Source: Flavobacteriales bacterium (GTDB lineage Bacteria > Bacteroidota > Bacteroidia > Flavobacteriales > Flavobacteriaceae). Taken from it: 64,000 nucleotides of DNA. The stretch is taken from assembly GCA_027061855.1 (NCBI GenBank), contig JAMOVT010000116.1:1-64000 (forward strand), given 5' to 3'. The first letter of the stretch is position 1. The number at the start of each line of letters is the position of its first letter. This document shows, one piece after another, positions 1 to 9,371 of the stretch. The notes under the pieces are model-generated. The model ran no database searches and was not told the DNA's origin. It worked only from the letters and a program-made list of their open reading frames with translations. Both the position numbers and the translations under genes were made by a program.

Positions 1-658
1 TCATCGCTACTTTTCCGGCTTTAAAATAGTAACGGGGAGCAGTAAATTCATTATCAGAATATTTGGCAGCTTTTTCATAGTAAGATAAAGCATCTTCGGG
101 TTGGTTCAACTCCAAGAAAGCATCACCAATCAATCCGTAAGCACTGGGTTGTAGCACATCATCATCGGCTTTAAATTTTGAGAGTTCATCCACCGCTTCT
201 TTAAAATTCGCATTTTTGTAGTTGATTACACCAATGTAATAATGGGCTAAATTGGCAGCTTTGGTTCCGGAAAATTTGTCTTCTATCTGAATGAATCCAT
301 ATTTTCCATCGGCACCGTTGAGAGCTTTATCAAAAGCCTCTTTCATGGTTTTGTCATCTGCAGCATTGATTCCTTGATCAAAATATTGTTGGGCGGTAAG
401 CATTTCATTAATAGCTCTTTCTTCTCTTGGTTCAATCACATTACTGCTATACCACATATAACCTGCAACCAGAACAATAATAGCCAGAATGCCCGAAAAA
501 ATCCATTTTTGATTTTTTTCAAGGAATTTTTCCACCTTGTTTGCTCCTTCATCCAGATTGGAAAATACTTCTACGGTTGTACTTTCTTCCTTTAAATAGG
601 ATAAATCATCCGTTTTTCTTTTTTCTTTTTTATATCCTTTCTTTTTATATGTGGCCAT
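1..658 (-). CDS. TPR-containing membrane protein (3' end outside window)
   Basis: The reading frame opens with ATG at 658 (MATYKKKGYK) and runs open to base 1, so the C-terminus is missing. A charged Lys-rich N-terminus is followed by one membrane segment at about residues 52-70 and then an extracytoplasmic region with tetratricopeptide-like helix pairs (about residues 130-215, for example YYIGVINYKNANFKEAVDEL). This single-anchor plus TPR layout resembles the YfgM-type periplasmic chaperone-associated proteins. A gene of this kind commonly precedes ribH in flavobacteria, but that neighbour would lie outside the window. A TATCTTTG -7 motif lies just upstream. Function is inferred only: a scaffold for envelope protein contacts. 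Confidence 0.8.
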   Translation of the reverse strand, partial: MATYKKKGYKKEKRKTDDLSYLKEESTTVEVFSNLDEGANKVEKFLEKNQKWIFSGILAIIVLVAGYMWYSSNVIEPREERAINEMLTAQQYFDQGINAADDKTMKEAFDKALNGADGKYGFIQIEDKFSGTKAANLAHYYIGVINYKNANFKEAVDELSKFKADDDVLQPSAYGLIGDAFLELNQPEDALSYYEKAAKYSDNEFTAPRYYFKAGKVAM

Positions 659-683
659 ATTACAAATTCTTTTTCAATGAATG

Positions 684-691
684 CAAAGATA
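684..691 (-). promoter_or_regulatory. -7 element for the TPR protein gene
   Basis: Read on the minus strand this is TATCTTTG, an exact match to the Bacteroidota -7 consensus TAnnTTTG, about 26 bases before the ATG at 658. No TTG lies 17-22 bases upstream, so the -33 element is not evident. Confidence 0.45.
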
Positions 692-726
692 AACTTTTCT
701 TTTAAAATAATAAAATAAATATCTCC

Positions 727-1503
727 TTACTTTTTAAAGGGAATAAAATCCGGTAAAAGAGATAAACCTTCTAATGTTAATTGATTGTTGACAAAATTTA
801 ATTCGGGAATATAGTGGGCCAAAACATCTGCCAAACCTCCTGTGGCGACCACTTTAAAATCAATCCCGGTTTCTTTTTTTATGGTTTGAATCATATAGGA
901 TACTAAACCAATATAACCGCGTAATACTCCGTTTTGTATTGCGGTTTCGGTATTGTGTCCAATTGGATTATCGGGTATTCTGAGAGGTACCGGATCCAGT
1001 TGCGAAGTTTTTTCTGCCAAGACATTTATAGCTGTTTTGATTCCGGGAGCAATATTTACTCCCAATATTTTCCCATTTTCATCAACTATGGTAAAAGTAA
1101 GAGCCGTACCAAAATCCACAATAATAATATTTTCTTTATATAAATTATAAGCGGCAAGTGAATTAGCTACCAAATCAGTTCCTATTTCATTGGGTTGAGG
1201 AATTTGAATATTGAGATAGGGAAATATTTCATTATTGAGTTCAATTAATTTATTTGGATTTAAACGATTCAGCAAGGTGCGGAACTTTGTATTTAATTCC
1301 GGCACCACACTACTGAGTATTTTTGTGTCAATATCTTTTACATCGATGCCTGCTTCAAATAGTAAATTGCTTATTTTCAATGCATAATGAAATTTAGGAG
1401 CCTTTTTGAGAGTCGGCAACCGCCAAATGTTTTTCCATTGTTCCTTTTCTTTTAATCCGATTACTATATTGGAATTGCCTATATCAATAATTAATTTACT
1501 CAT
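727..1503 (-). CDS. coaX: Type III pantothenate kinase
   Basis: Catalyses the first step of coenzyme A synthesis, ATP-dependent phosphorylation of pantothenate, in the cytoplasm. The 258-residue length is normal for CoaX. It shows the ASKHA-fold signatures: DIGNSNIVIG at residues 6-15 (phosphate 1), the GTDLVAN segment with its conserved Asp near 108, IIVDFGTALTFTIV near 127-140 and a C-terminal VVATGGLADVL adenosine motif. Type III enzymes need a monovalent cation and are not feedback-inhibited by CoA (family knowledge). The ATG overlaps the 3' end of the histidine kinase gene by 8 bases, so the two are probably translationally coupled; it is the last gene of the prfA-to-coaX operon. Confidence 0.95.
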   Translation of the reverse strand: MSKLIIDIGNSNIVIGLKEKEQWKNIWRLPTLKKAPKFHYALKISNLLFEAGIDVKDIDTKILSSVVPELNTKFRTLLNRLNPNKLIELNNEIFPYLNIQIPQPNEIGTDLVANSLAAYNLYKENIIIVDFGTALTFTIVDENGKILGVNIAPGIKTAINVLAEKTSQLDPVPLRIPDNPIGHNTETAIQNGVLRGYIGLVSYMIQTIKKETGIDFKVVATGGLADVLAHYIPELNFVNNQLTLEGLSLLPDFIPFKK

Positions 1504-3433
1504 TGGTCTTGTGTTTTAAAGGGAGTTCAATGATTACGATAGTTCCCGCAGGTTGATTATTTTCAAATTTATCTATAAAGCGAATAGTATATTTATTGGC
1601 TTCCGATTTAGTGAAAAGTTTCAAGCGTTCATTGGATAGGTTTACGCCTACCGATTTTTTATTGAAAATACGTGATTTTTTTATTATTTGTGCCTTTTCC
1701 CTTCCGATTCCATTGTCCTCAATCTGGATAACCAGGGTATCGTTATTTTTTTTGTAAATGCGAATATCCAATTTTCTTTCTCCTTCTTTCTTTTGCGAAA
1801 GCCCGTGCCATAAAGCATTTTCAATAAAAGGTTGAGTGAGAAAGGATGGGATAATAATTTGATCGAGATTTAGTTGCGGATCTATTTCAAGCGAAAAATC
1901 AATACTGTCATTCAAACGTGTATTTTCAATTGAAACATATAATTTTATCATTTCGATTTCTTCAGCCAAACTTGTTTCTTTTTCTTGAGTCGAATGCAAT
2001 ATGGCACGTATCAATTTTGCAAATTTGCTTAAAAATGATATGGCATCTTTGGAGCGGTTATGAATAATGAAAAGCTTAATCGAATTAAGGGAATTGAAAA
2101 TAAAATGAGGATTCATTTGTGCACGAAGTAAACTTTGTTGCATATTCACCATCTTTTGATGATGGTTTAATTTATATTGTTTATAAAGAATATATGCAAG
2201 TATTATAAGAAGAATAAAAAGGGCAATTAAAAAATTGATTGAGTCTCGACTTTTTTTTAACTCCTGTGAAATTTCATTTTTTTCCTGGTGAAGTTCATTG
2301 AGTTTAAAATCGTTTTCTTTTTGAATTTGTTTTAAGACAAGATCGGTTATTAGTTGTCTGTTTTTTTCATTAAAAATCTTTTTTTGTTCTTCACTATAAA
2401 GTTTTGAATAGCCCAAGGCTTCATTATATTTCTTTTGTTTTTCTTTGATGAGAGAAAGTTCTTTGTACACATCGGAACTTATGGAAGGAATATTTTTTTC
2501 TTTAGAAATTTGCAGGGCTTTTATTAAGTAATCATTTGCTTTCTCCAAACTATCTATTGCAGACAAAATCTTTCCGTAATTATAATACACATTGGCAATA
2601 TAATATTTATCTCCTTGTTGCTCAGCTATTTCTATATTGGGGTAAATTAATTTTAAAGCTTCTTGCGGCTTATTTTGTATATAAAAAAGATTGGCCAAAC
2701 TTGTATTACAGATGATTTTTCCCAGACGAGAGTGTATGCTGTCATTATATTTTAAAGATAGAGTATAGAATTTGTATGCTTTTTTCCAGTCTTTTTTCTT
2801 TTCATAAACACCGCCGATATTTTGATAATTAATAGCTAATCCTAATAAATTATTATTATGTTTTTCTATATCCAATGATTTATTGAAATGGTTTAAAGCC
2901 CAATCATATTTTTCCAGTAATAGATAAATGTTTCCGATACTGTTATTGGCAATTGCGATATTATCGCGTATAATTCTACTGGTGTCCGGATAGCTAAGAG
3001 CCTTTTCCAAAGCGAGATTATGATGTTCCAAAGCGGATTTTACAGCATCCATTCTCCGGTAAATAACTCCCAGCATATTCAATGTATACACTTCGAGTGG
3101 AATATTCTGAATTTCTCTGGATTTATGCAAGGCAAGTTCATATTTTTCAATGGCTTCATCATATTTAGAGTGTATACGATAGATATTACCCAGCATATTC
3201 AAAGCGTAAATTTCTCCTTCGATAAAACCTTCTTTTTTACTTTTTTCAAGTAATCTTTTCATTGCAGTGGAGTCATAACTCTCTTTTAAAAAAAGATTAT
3301 TGATTTCTCTGTAATTGGTAGGTTTTTGATGAAGAAAGGAGTCTATTTTTATGAGAAAATCCTGCTGAGCAAATAAGCCATTTAAAAAAAAGGCAGTGAA
3401 AAGAAATATAATATGCTTAAAACGGATTTGCAT
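1496..3433 (-). CDS. TPR / LytS-type sensor histidine kinase
   Basis: Orphan membrane sensor kinase of 645 residues. In order: a signal peptide (residues 1-22, ending LFAQQ), six or more tetratricopeptide repeats (about 50-370), a coiled-coil stretch, one membrane segment (about 393-417), then a His_kinase domain of the LytS/YehU family with QMNPHFIFNSL (phosphoacceptor His at about 443), N-box FIENALWHG (about 535-543) and G1 box EDNGIG (about 572-577). Kinases of this type normally signal to LytTR response regulators, but none is encoded nearby. I chose the ATG at 3433 rather than one 33 bases upstream because it gives an intact signal peptide and starts 8 bases after mazG. The ligand is unknown; the periplasmic TPR suggests a protein or peptide partner. 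Confidence 0.88.
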   Translation of the reverse strand: MQIRFKHIIFLFTAFFLNGLFAQQDFLIKIDSFLHQKPTNYREINNLFLKESYDSTAMKRLLEKSKKEGFIEGEIYALNMLGNIYRIHSKYDEAIEKYELALHKSREIQNIPLEVYTLNMLGVIYRRMDAVKSALEHHNLALEKALSYPDTSRIIRDNIAIANNSIGNIYLLLEKYDWALNHFNKSLDIEKHNNNLLGLAINYQNIGGVYEKKKDWKKAYKFYTLSLKYNDSIHSRLGKIICNTSLANLFYIQNKPQEALKLIYPNIEIAEQQGDKYYIANVYYNYGKILSAIDSLEKANDYLIKALQISKEKNIPSISSDVYKELSLIKEKQKKYNEALGYSKLYSEEQKKIFNEKNRQLITDLVLKQIQKENDFKLNELHQEKNEISQELKKSRDSINFLIALFILLIILAYILYKQYKLNHHQKMVNMQQSLLRAQMNPHFIFNSLNSIKLFIIHNRSKDAISFLSKFAKLIRAILHSTQEKETSLAEEIEMIKLYVSIENTRLNDSIDFSLEIDPQLNLDQIIIPSFLTQPFIENALWHGLSQKKEGERKLDIRIYKKNNDTLVIQIEDNGIGREKAQIIKKSRIFNKKSVGVNLSNERLKLFTKSEANKYTIRFIDKFENNQPAGTIVIIELPLKHKTNE

Positions 3434-3441
3434 CAAATAAA

Positions 3442-4215
3442 TTAACTTTTTTTGGACTGTTGCCAATATTTTTCCATTTCATCTAACTCCATATCTTTTA
3501 AATCCTTTCCTTCTTTTCGGGTTTTTTCTTCCAACCATTGGAAACGTTTAATGAATTTTTTATTTGTTTTTTCCAAAGCAGATTCAGGATTTATATTCAA
3601 AAATCGAGCATAATTGATTAAAGAAAACAACAGGTCTCCGAATTCTTCTTCCATTTTTTCCTTATTCCCTTTTTCAGCTTCTTCTCTGAACTCTTCCATC
3701 TCTTCTTGTACTTTTTCCCATACTTGTTCTTTATTGTCCCAGTCAAATCCTACTCCTTTTGCTTTCTCTTGAAGCCGTATGGCTTTTACTAAAGCCGGAA
3801 GGGATTTCGGAACACCTTCAAGTACGGATTTTTTCCCCTCTTTGAGTTTTAGTTTTTCCCAATTTTCTTTTACTTCTTTTTCATCTTTTACTTTTACATT
3901 TCCATAGATATGCGGATGTCTGTATATTAATTTCTCACTAATGGCGGTAGCTACATCGGCAATATCAAATTGATTCTTTTCTTCGCCCAATTTTGAATAA
4001 AAAACGATATGTAAAAGCAGGTCGCCCAATTCTTTTTTTATTTCTTCGGGATCATTCTCGAGAATGGCATCAGCCAGTTCATATACTTCTTCAATGGTAA
4101 GATGGCGCAAACTTTCATTTGTTTGTTTTCTGTCCCAAGGACAACCGGTGCGCAAATCATCCATAATATCCAAAAGTCGTGAAAAAGCGGCTAGTTTTTC
4201 TTCTTTACTATGCAT
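3442..4215 (-). CDS. mazG: Nucleoside triphosphate pyrophosphohydrolase MazG
   Basis: Hydrolyses (d)NTPs to the monophosphate and pyrophosphate, a house-cleaning activity that also tempers stringent responses in other bacteria. At 257 residues it is the full-length two-domain form. The N-terminal domain has GCPWDRKQT (24-32), EEVYE (42-46) and ELGD (62-65); the C-terminal domain repeats the Mg-binding helices with EEMEEF and EEFGDLLFSLINYARF. The start overlaps the upstream BtuF-like gene by 8 bases and the stop is 8 bases before the histidine kinase, which points to one transcript. Confidence 0.93.
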   Translation of the reverse strand: MHSKEEKLAAFSRLLDIMDDLRTGCPWDRKQTNESLRHLTIEEVYELADAILENDPEEIKKELGDLLLHIVFYSKLGEEKNQFDIADVATAISEKLIYRHPHIYGNVKVKDEKEVKENWEKLKLKEGKKSVLEGVPKSLPALVKAIRLQEKAKGVGFDWDNKEQVWEKVQEEMEEFREEAEKGNKEKMEEEFGDLLFSLINYARFLNINPESALEKTNKKFIKRFQWLEEKTRKEGKDLKDMELDEMEKYWQQSKKS

Positions 4216-4993
4216 AAAATAATTCTTTTTTTAGTTTTTGGAAATAACGATAGGATTCCTCTTGATATGTGCCAAACCAAGTAAAAGCTTCTCCTTGTAC
4301 CAATACGATTTTACTCTCGGGAAAAATATTTTCGAGTTCCTTTTTGTGATTTTCTTTAAAAGGATAGGGCTCCGATGAAAGAAAAATATATTCGGGCGGA
4401 TTTCCCTTTAATTTTTCCAAATTTACTACCGGATACCGTTTTTTTGAAAAAAAAATATTTTTCAAGCCAAATTCTTCTAGCATGGAATGGATGTAGGTAT
4501 CACTCCCTATACTCATCCATGGATCCTTCCAAATAAAGTAGGCAACAGTCCCTTGAATTTGATTCCCCAATTTATTTTTCTCCAAAATTATTTTATCAAT
4601 CAACTCTTTTGCCTGCTCTTCTTTGTTTAAGAGTATGCTCGTTTGTCTGATAAATTGAATATTTGTTTCTGCATTCTTTACATCGGATACAAAGACATTA
4701 AAATGCCGGGATAATTCGTCAATTTCTTCTTTTGTATTTTCTTCTTTATTGGCAAAAATGAGATCGGGAGCTATTTCTTTGATTCGGTCGATTTTAAGAT
4801 TTTTAGTTCCGCCGATAATTTTTTTTTCTTTTTTCCAATGTTCAGGATATTTACAGAAACGGGTAATTCCTTTTACTTCCTTATCGAGGCCAAATGAGGA
4901 AAGCGTATAAGTAATGGAAGGAACTAATGAGATAATATTCCTTGGTTTTTTTTGTAATTCTATAATACGTCCTATCTGGTCCTTTATTTTCAT
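4208..4993 (-). CDS. BtuF-like helical-backbone metal receptor, no signal peptide
   Basis: A 261-residue protein of the periplasmic binding-protein family used by cobalamin and iron-siderophore ABC transporters. The N-lobe has NIISLVPSITYTLSSFGL and GGTKNLKIDRIKEIAPDLI, the C-lobe ends with GEAFTWFGTYQEESYRYF; both are typical of BtuF-like proteins. Unlike those, it starts MKIKDQIGRIIELQKKPRN with no hydrophobic leader or lipobox, and no ABC permease or ATPase is adjacent. Either it is cytoplasmic and has another role, or export uses an unrecognised route. It overlaps mazG by 8 bases and follows prfA by 3 bases, so it is an internal operon gene. Family assignment is firm; the substrate is not known. 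Confidence 0.8.
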   Translation of the reverse strand: MKIKDQIGRIIELQKKPRNIISLVPSITYTLSSFGLDKEVKGITRFCKYPEHWKKEKKIIGGTKNLKIDRIKEIAPDLIFANKEENTKEEIDELSRHFNVFVSDVKNAETNIQFIRQTSILLNKEEQAKELIDKIILEKNKLGNQIQGTVAYFIWKDPWMSIGSDTYIHSMLEEFGLKNIFFSKKRYPVVNLEKLKGNPPEYIFLSSEPYPFKENHKKELENIFPESKIVLVQGEAFTWFGTYQEESYRYFQKLKKELFYA

Positions 4994-4996
4994 TTT

Positions 4997-6073
4997 TTAC
5001 AGTTCTTCTCCTGCCGCTTTCAGTTTTTCTGCATTATCTGCCAATCGTAAAGCCTCTATTATTTTTTCAATATCTCCGTTCGTAATATTATTTAGATCGT
5101 ATAAGGTTAAATTTATACGGTGATCCGTTACGCGACCTTGCGGATAATTATAAGTTCGTATTTTGGCAGAGCGATCTCCACTGGATACCATAGATTTACG
5201 AAATGCAGCATCCGCTTCCTGTCTTTTTTTGAGTTCTATTTCATATAAACGCGATCGCAAAACGGACAAGGCTTTTTCATAATTCTTATGCTGTGATTTT
5301 TGATCTTGACATTGAGCGACTATTCCCGTAGGTATATGTGTTAAACGTACGGCTGAATAAGTGGTATTTACAGATTGCCCTCCGGGTCCTGAGGACATAA
5401 ATAAATCTTTTCTTATATCATTAGGATTAATTTCCACATCAAACTCTTCCGCTTCAGGTAAAACCATAACCGTAGCGGCAGAGGTATGAACCCTTCCTTG
5501 GGTTTCTGTTTGAGGTACACGTTGTACACGATGGACACCCGCCTCATATTTCATTGTTCCGTAAACATCATCGCCGGTAATTTTAAAAATCATTTCTTTA
5601 AATCCTCCGGATGTTCCTTCATTATAATCCACTATTTCTGTTTTCCATCCTTTTTTATCGGCATATTTTGTATACATACGATACAAATCACCTGCAAATA
5701 AACTGGCTTCATCTCCTCCTGTTCCGGCTCTAATTTCGACAATCACGTTTTTAGCATCTTCGGGGTTTTTAGGAATCATCATCATTTTTATTTCCTCCTC
5801 CAATTTCGGCAACTTTTTTTCAGCTTCATCCAGCTCTTCCTTAGCCATTTCAATCATTTCGGGATCCGATTCTTCCTGAATTATTTCCTTTGCTTCAATG
5901 ATACTGTTTTCCGTTTTTTCGTATTCATTGATTTTGTCAATCATTTTTTTCAGGTCCTTATATTCTTTATTCAGTTCGACATATTTTTTTCTGTCGTTTA
6001 TAATATCTGGTTGAATGATTAAATCGGAAACCTCGTCGAATCTATTTTTTATAATTTGGAATTTATCTTTCAT
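4997..6073 (-). CDS. prfA: Peptide chain release factor 1
   Basis: Class I release factor that recognises UAA and UAG in the ribosomal A site and triggers peptidyl-tRNA hydrolysis. The 358-residue length is standard. It contains the catalytic GGQ at residues 231-233 ([10 protein letters not shown]) and a PxT codon-recognition tripeptide, PQT at 187-189, which identifies RF1 rather than RF2 (SPF). It heads a five-gene overlapping cluster ending in coaX and has its own promoter-like sequence (TTG-N19-TATTTTTG), preceded by the gldN terminator. Confidence 0.97.
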   Translation of the reverse strand: MKDKFQIIKNRFDEVSDLIIQPDIINDRKKYVELNKEYKDLKKMIDKINEYEKTENSIIEAKEIIQEESDPEMIEMAKEELDEAEKKLPKLEEEIKMMMIPKNPEDAKNVIVEIRAGTGGDEASLFAGDLYRMYTKYADKKGWKTEIVDYNEGTSGGFKEMIFKITGDDVYGTMKYEAGVHRVQRVPQTETQGRVHTSAATVMVLPEAEEFDVEINPNDIRKDLFMSSGPGGQSVNTTYSAVRLTHIPTGIVAQCQDQKSQHKNYEKALSVLRSRLYEIELKKRQEADAAFRKSMVSSGDRSAKIRTYNYPQGRVTDHRINLTLYDLNNITNGDIEKIIEALRLADNAEKLKAAGEEL

Positions 6074-6089
6074 CTGTATTCATTTTTTA

Positions 6090-6119
6090 CAAAAATAAGT
6101 TATTTATTTATCCAAACAA
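6090..6119 (-). promoter_or_regulatory. Promoter of the prfA operon
   Basis: On the minus strand: TTG (6117-6119), 19-base spacer, TATTTTTG (6090-6097), ending 16 bases before the prfA ATG. Both elements fit the Bacteroidota -33/-7 consensus. The -33 triplet lies in the A/T tract flanking the gldN terminator hairpin, so the terminator and promoter are back to back. Confidence 0.6.
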
Positions 6120-6148
6120 AAAAGCATCCCTAATGGGATGCTTTTTTA
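6117..6148 (-). terminator. Rho-independent terminator after gldN
   Basis: Near-perfect inverted repeat: AAAGCATCCC, loop TAAT, GGGATGCTTT, with A/T tracts on both sides. It begins 26 bases after the gldN stop and closes the gldKLMN operon; the symmetric tracts mean it could work in both directions. Confidence 0.85.
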
Positions 6149-6173
6149 TGATTTTATTTAAAACTTTTTTGAA

Positions 6174-7061
6174 TTAGTAATTCCACATATCTTCTTCGTA
6201 ACTCCTAATTTCTTCTTTAATTCTTTGTGATTCTAATAGTTGTCTTAAGGCATTATCGTGAATATATTCTTTAATTTCCCGGTCTCCGTAAACGTTATCC
6301 TCTTTATAAATAACTCCACTAAAACGGCGAGCATTCATCAGATGATCATAATCCATGGGTTTCACTGTATTTCTCGGGTTAAATGCATAATATTCATGCA
6401 ATGTTAAACGTGCATCAGGATAAAATACCCAAAAAACTTCCACTAAATCAGGTGTCATACCGGCCGCCATTCCCTTCGGGTCAAATGCTACGGGAGCCAA
6501 TCCGAGTACACGATATTTTAGTTCGCCGTAACGTGCATCAAAGTACCAAATACCTCTTACATGAAATTCTTCGATAGTTTCTGAATTTACATGATAAATA
6601 TTAATAAATTGCTCGTCTACATGCCCTTCATCATTGAATTGATCCTTTCCGGCATCTGTTGTGTCAATAGCTGTCATTCTTTCTTTTAAATCATCCATAT
6701 TTAGCTTTTCAGTAAAATAACTATCGGCATATACTTTGGTTATTTTACCGGATTTGATACCGCTCATCAGTGCATCAAATAAAGATCTGACATTGGGCAT
6801 GGCTGATAAGGTATCGGTTGGGTAATATAAGGGAAGATTAAATCTCTCATCAAGATCTATTCTTTCCCAAACTTGTTTTCCCCAAAGAATATCTCTGTCA
6901 TCCGTATAGGGATAGGGGAGAGGCAAGCTGTGATCCATTTTCACCTGCTCTGGACTTTTCCTTCCGATTTCACTGGGATCTTTTGCATTAAGAATGTTAA
7001 ATTGAGCATTGACTTGATTTCCAAGCATCAGCAATGCAATTATTAATATTACTTTTTTCAT
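6174..7061 (-). CDS. gldN: Gliding motility / T9SS protein GldN
   Basis: Periplasmic/outer-membrane-associated component of the type IX secretion system that forms a large ring with GldK. It has a cleavable signal peptide (residues 1-19, ending VNAQF) and the GldN/PorN family sequence: a PEQV segment and LPYPYTDDRDILWGKQVWE near residues 48-66, and VFWVFYPDARLTLHEYYAFNPRN near 208-230. Length 295 is in the family's range. It lies 12 bases after gldM and is the last gene of gldKLMN, followed by a strong terminator. Confidence 0.96.
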   Translation of the reverse strand: MKKVILIIALLMLGNQVNAQFNILNAKDPSEIGRKSPEQVKMDHSLPLPYPYTDDRDILWGKQVWERIDLDERFNLPLYYPTDTLSAMPNVRSLFDALMSGIKSGKITKVYADSYFTEKLNMDDLKERMTAIDTTDAGKDQFNDEGHVDEQFINIYHVNSETIEEFHVRGIWYFDARYGELKYRVLGLAPVAFDPKGMAAGMTPDLVEVFWVFYPDARLTLHEYYAFNPRNTVKPMDYDHLMNARRFSGVIYKEDNVYGDREIKEYIHDNALRQLLESQRIKEEIRSYEEDMWNY

Positions 7062-7073
7062 TTGAACAATGTA

Positions 7074-8633
7074 TTAATTTACTATTTCTATAATTACCGG
7101 AGCCACTTTTTTAATTTTGTAGCCAGAATTACCTTTTAAATATGCGTTGATATTAAATATTTGAACGGTTTGGCCTCTTTTTACACGTCGTAACAAGCTT
7201 TTCGCTTTATCGTTTAGGCGCGTGCCGTTTACACGTAGGGTAGGCTGTCCGGGGACTTTAAAATCAAAACTCCTTACCCCGAGTTTAATGTCAAAGTCAA
7301 AGTCGGGCAATGAGGCTCCGATTGTAGAAACTTCCAAGTTTCTTTTGGGCATTTTGACCAATCCGCTTTCTCCACGTACTGTTCCCATTGGTGCAGGTAT
7401 ATTTTTTACACGGAAGGTTTTGCTATCGGACACCGGTTTTCCATTGGCTACTCCACTTACTTTAATATCTACTGTTTTTCCACGGTATTTTGTTACATCC
7501 ATGATGTATTTACCGGGTTTAATTTTTACTAATCCGGGAGCTGTTACTTTTACTTTATTATCTGGAACTCCGGGAATAGAGATTGTCATTGGATTTTTTA
7601 CCCCCCTGTAAACTACATTCATTTTATCAGCGGAAATCACTGCGTGATTGGGTACCGGAATTACTGCATAGGTCACGGTAAATGGAAGTTTTACGGGCTT
7701 GCCGTCTTCTTCAAAGACGATTTCTCCCTTAATATCCTTTTCTCCTACATTTCCGGCTGGTAAATCCAACTCAACATAGCCTTTGGTCAAAAGATTTTTA
7801 GGAACTTTACGTCCACCTATGATTACTTCTTTGAAGCTCATGGTGCTATCTACACGCCCCAAAGCTACTTTTCCTTTCACTTTTTCGCCGGGGAAATAAG
7901 CTGATTTCTCTAATACTACAACGGGTTCATAATTTGTAACCGATACATCTTGTTTAAGCTGACCACTAATTAACCCGGTATATATTTCATTTTCCGTTTC
8001 ACGGGCTTTATTGACATAGTTATCTAATTTAAATAAAGTAGCAACTGTAGGAAATCCTTCAAAATTTGCCATTAACCAAGGTTCCTTTCTTTTTTTTCCA
8101 TGTTGTACGTCATCTGTATTAAAACGTTTTTCGATGTTTTCTTTCAATTCGGGACTATCGGCTTTACTTAAAAGAAATTCACGGTATTCTTCCACTTTTT
8201 GTTTAAACTCTTTTCCTTTGGGAGTAATTTTTCCATTAAGAAAGAACATATTATCTACTGTGGAGCTTTTGTCTAGTTTTTCAAAGTCCACTTCACCAGT
8301 TTCTTTGTCAATGGCTTTTGTTTCCTTCGACATTATTGTATCTCTCAAAGCATTCATATAACGAACAAACTCATCCGTTTTCGCTTTTATTTCTTGAGCT
8401 TTCTTATATTTATCGGCATATTTGCCCGGTTGTTCTTGGGCACTTTTGGCCAATTGGCCTAATAGATTTGCATTAGACTTTTCTTTGATTTTTGCAGCCG
8501 TTGCTATTTCTTTCCCGGATTCTCCAAAAGCGGATAAAACTTTTTTCGACATCTGAAGAGCTAGCATGGCAATAAAAACCAAATACATCAAATTGATCAT
8601 TTTCTGCCTTGCGGATAATTTACCTCCTGCCAT
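7074..8633 (-). CDS. gldM: T9SS/gliding motor subunit GldM
   Basis: Inner-membrane motor rod: a dimer whose single membrane helix sits inside the GldL pentamer and whose four periplasmic domains reach towards the GldKN ring. The 519-residue protein starts MAGGKLSARQKMINLMYLVF; Arg9, the residue shown in F. johnsoniae to face the GldL glutamate, is present, and the membrane helix follows at about 13-33. The rest is periplasmic, first mostly helical and Lys/Glu-rich (40-220), then beta-rich with repeated immunoglobulin-like strands (220-519). Spacing to gldL (35 bases) and gldN (12 bases) indicates one operon. Confidence 0.97.
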   Translation of the reverse strand: MAGGKLSARQKMINLMYLVFIAMLALQMSKKVLSAFGESGKEIATAAKIKEKSNANLLGQLAKSAQEQPGKYADKYKKAQEIKAKTDEFVRYMNALRDTIMSKETKAIDKETGEVDFEKLDKSSTVDNMFFLNGKITPKGKEFKQKVEEYREFLLSKADSPELKENIEKRFNTDDVQHGKKRKEPWLMANFEGFPTVATLFKLDNYVNKARETENEIYTGLISGQLKQDVSVTNYEPVVVLEKSAYFPGEKVKGKVALGRVDSTMSFKEVIIGGRKVPKNLLTKGYVELDLPAGNVGEKDIKGEIVFEEDGKPVKLPFTVTYAVIPVPNHAVISADKMNVVYRGVKNPMTISIPGVPDNKVKVTAPGLVKIKPGKYIMDVTKYRGKTVDIKVSGVANGKPVSDSKTFRVKNIPAPMGTVRGESGLVKMPKRNLEVSTIGASLPDFDFDIKLGVRSFDFKVPGQPTLRVNGTRLNDKAKSLLRRVKRGQTVQIFNINAYLKGNSGYKIKKVAPVIIEIVN

Positions 8634-8668
8634 AATTGAATTTTTTTAAATTAATTTTGGTTAATTGA

Positions 8669-9322
8669 TTATTTTTCAACTTTCATTGCAGAAAGCATCC
8701 CTCCATAAACTTGATTTAAGTTTGCAAGGTTGTCTTTTAGTTTTGACATATTTTCTTTCAACTCTTCGGCATATTTAGTAGCTTCTGTATTTACTTCGGC
8801 ATTTCGAGAAACACTTTCGAGTTGAACTTGGTACAGGTTGTTGAGGTTTTCTAAATGAGTTGATGCCATAGCCAATTCTTCTGCATATTTTCTTGTATGA
8901 TCTGCAGCCTCTGTTGCTACATCCATACTTTTTGCAGCATCTGAAAGTTTATTAATGCTTTCACCCAATCTTTTCATCAACTCGGAATCCAATTGAGCTT
9001 CTTGAAGCATTTTATCTAATTTTTCAGAAAGTTTGGCCTCTATTTCTTTTTCGGTTTTATCTTTCCTTTTTCGTGGTGCGCCTCCTGCTAATTCCGGATA
9101 AACCAAAGACCAATCGATGTCTTCTTCTTGAGGTTCAAAAGCCGATAAAGCAAACACAAATGCTTCAACACCCAATCCAATCATTAATAATACGTCACCA
9201 GGTATTCCAAAGATGGGCATATGTAAGATTTTTCCTAAAGCTCCTAAGATTACTACTGCTGCTCCCAAACTATATACTACGTGGAAGAACTGTTTTATAA
9301 ATTTCCCTTTTTTCTTTGCCAT
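8669..9322 (-). CDS. gldL: T9SS/gliding motor subunit GldL
   Basis: Inner-membrane proton-channel subunit that powers gliding and type IX secretion. Two membrane helices (about 16-34 and 42-62) precede a long cytoplasmic helical tail (about 80-217). The residues reported as functionally important in F. johnsoniae GldL (Tyr13, Lys27, His30, Glu49, Glu59) appear here with a uniform shift of four as Tyr17, Lys31, His34, Glu53 and Glu63, so the motor should be active. It lies 49 bases after gldK. Confidence 0.97.
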   Translation of the reverse strand: MAKKKGKFIKQFFHVVYSLGAAVVILGALGKILHMPIFGIPGDVLLMIGLGVEAFVFALSAFEPQEEDIDWSLVYPELAGGAPRKRKDKTEKEIEAKLSEKLDKMLQEAQLDSELMKRLGESINKLSDAAKSMDVATEAADHTRKYAEELAMASTHLENLNNLYQVQLESVSRNAEVNTEATKYAEELKENMSKLKDNLANLNQVYGGMLSAMKVEK

Positions 9323-9371
9323 AATTACTAATTTTTAAAGTTAAGTTTTGGTTTAATTTTTTGTGATATTT

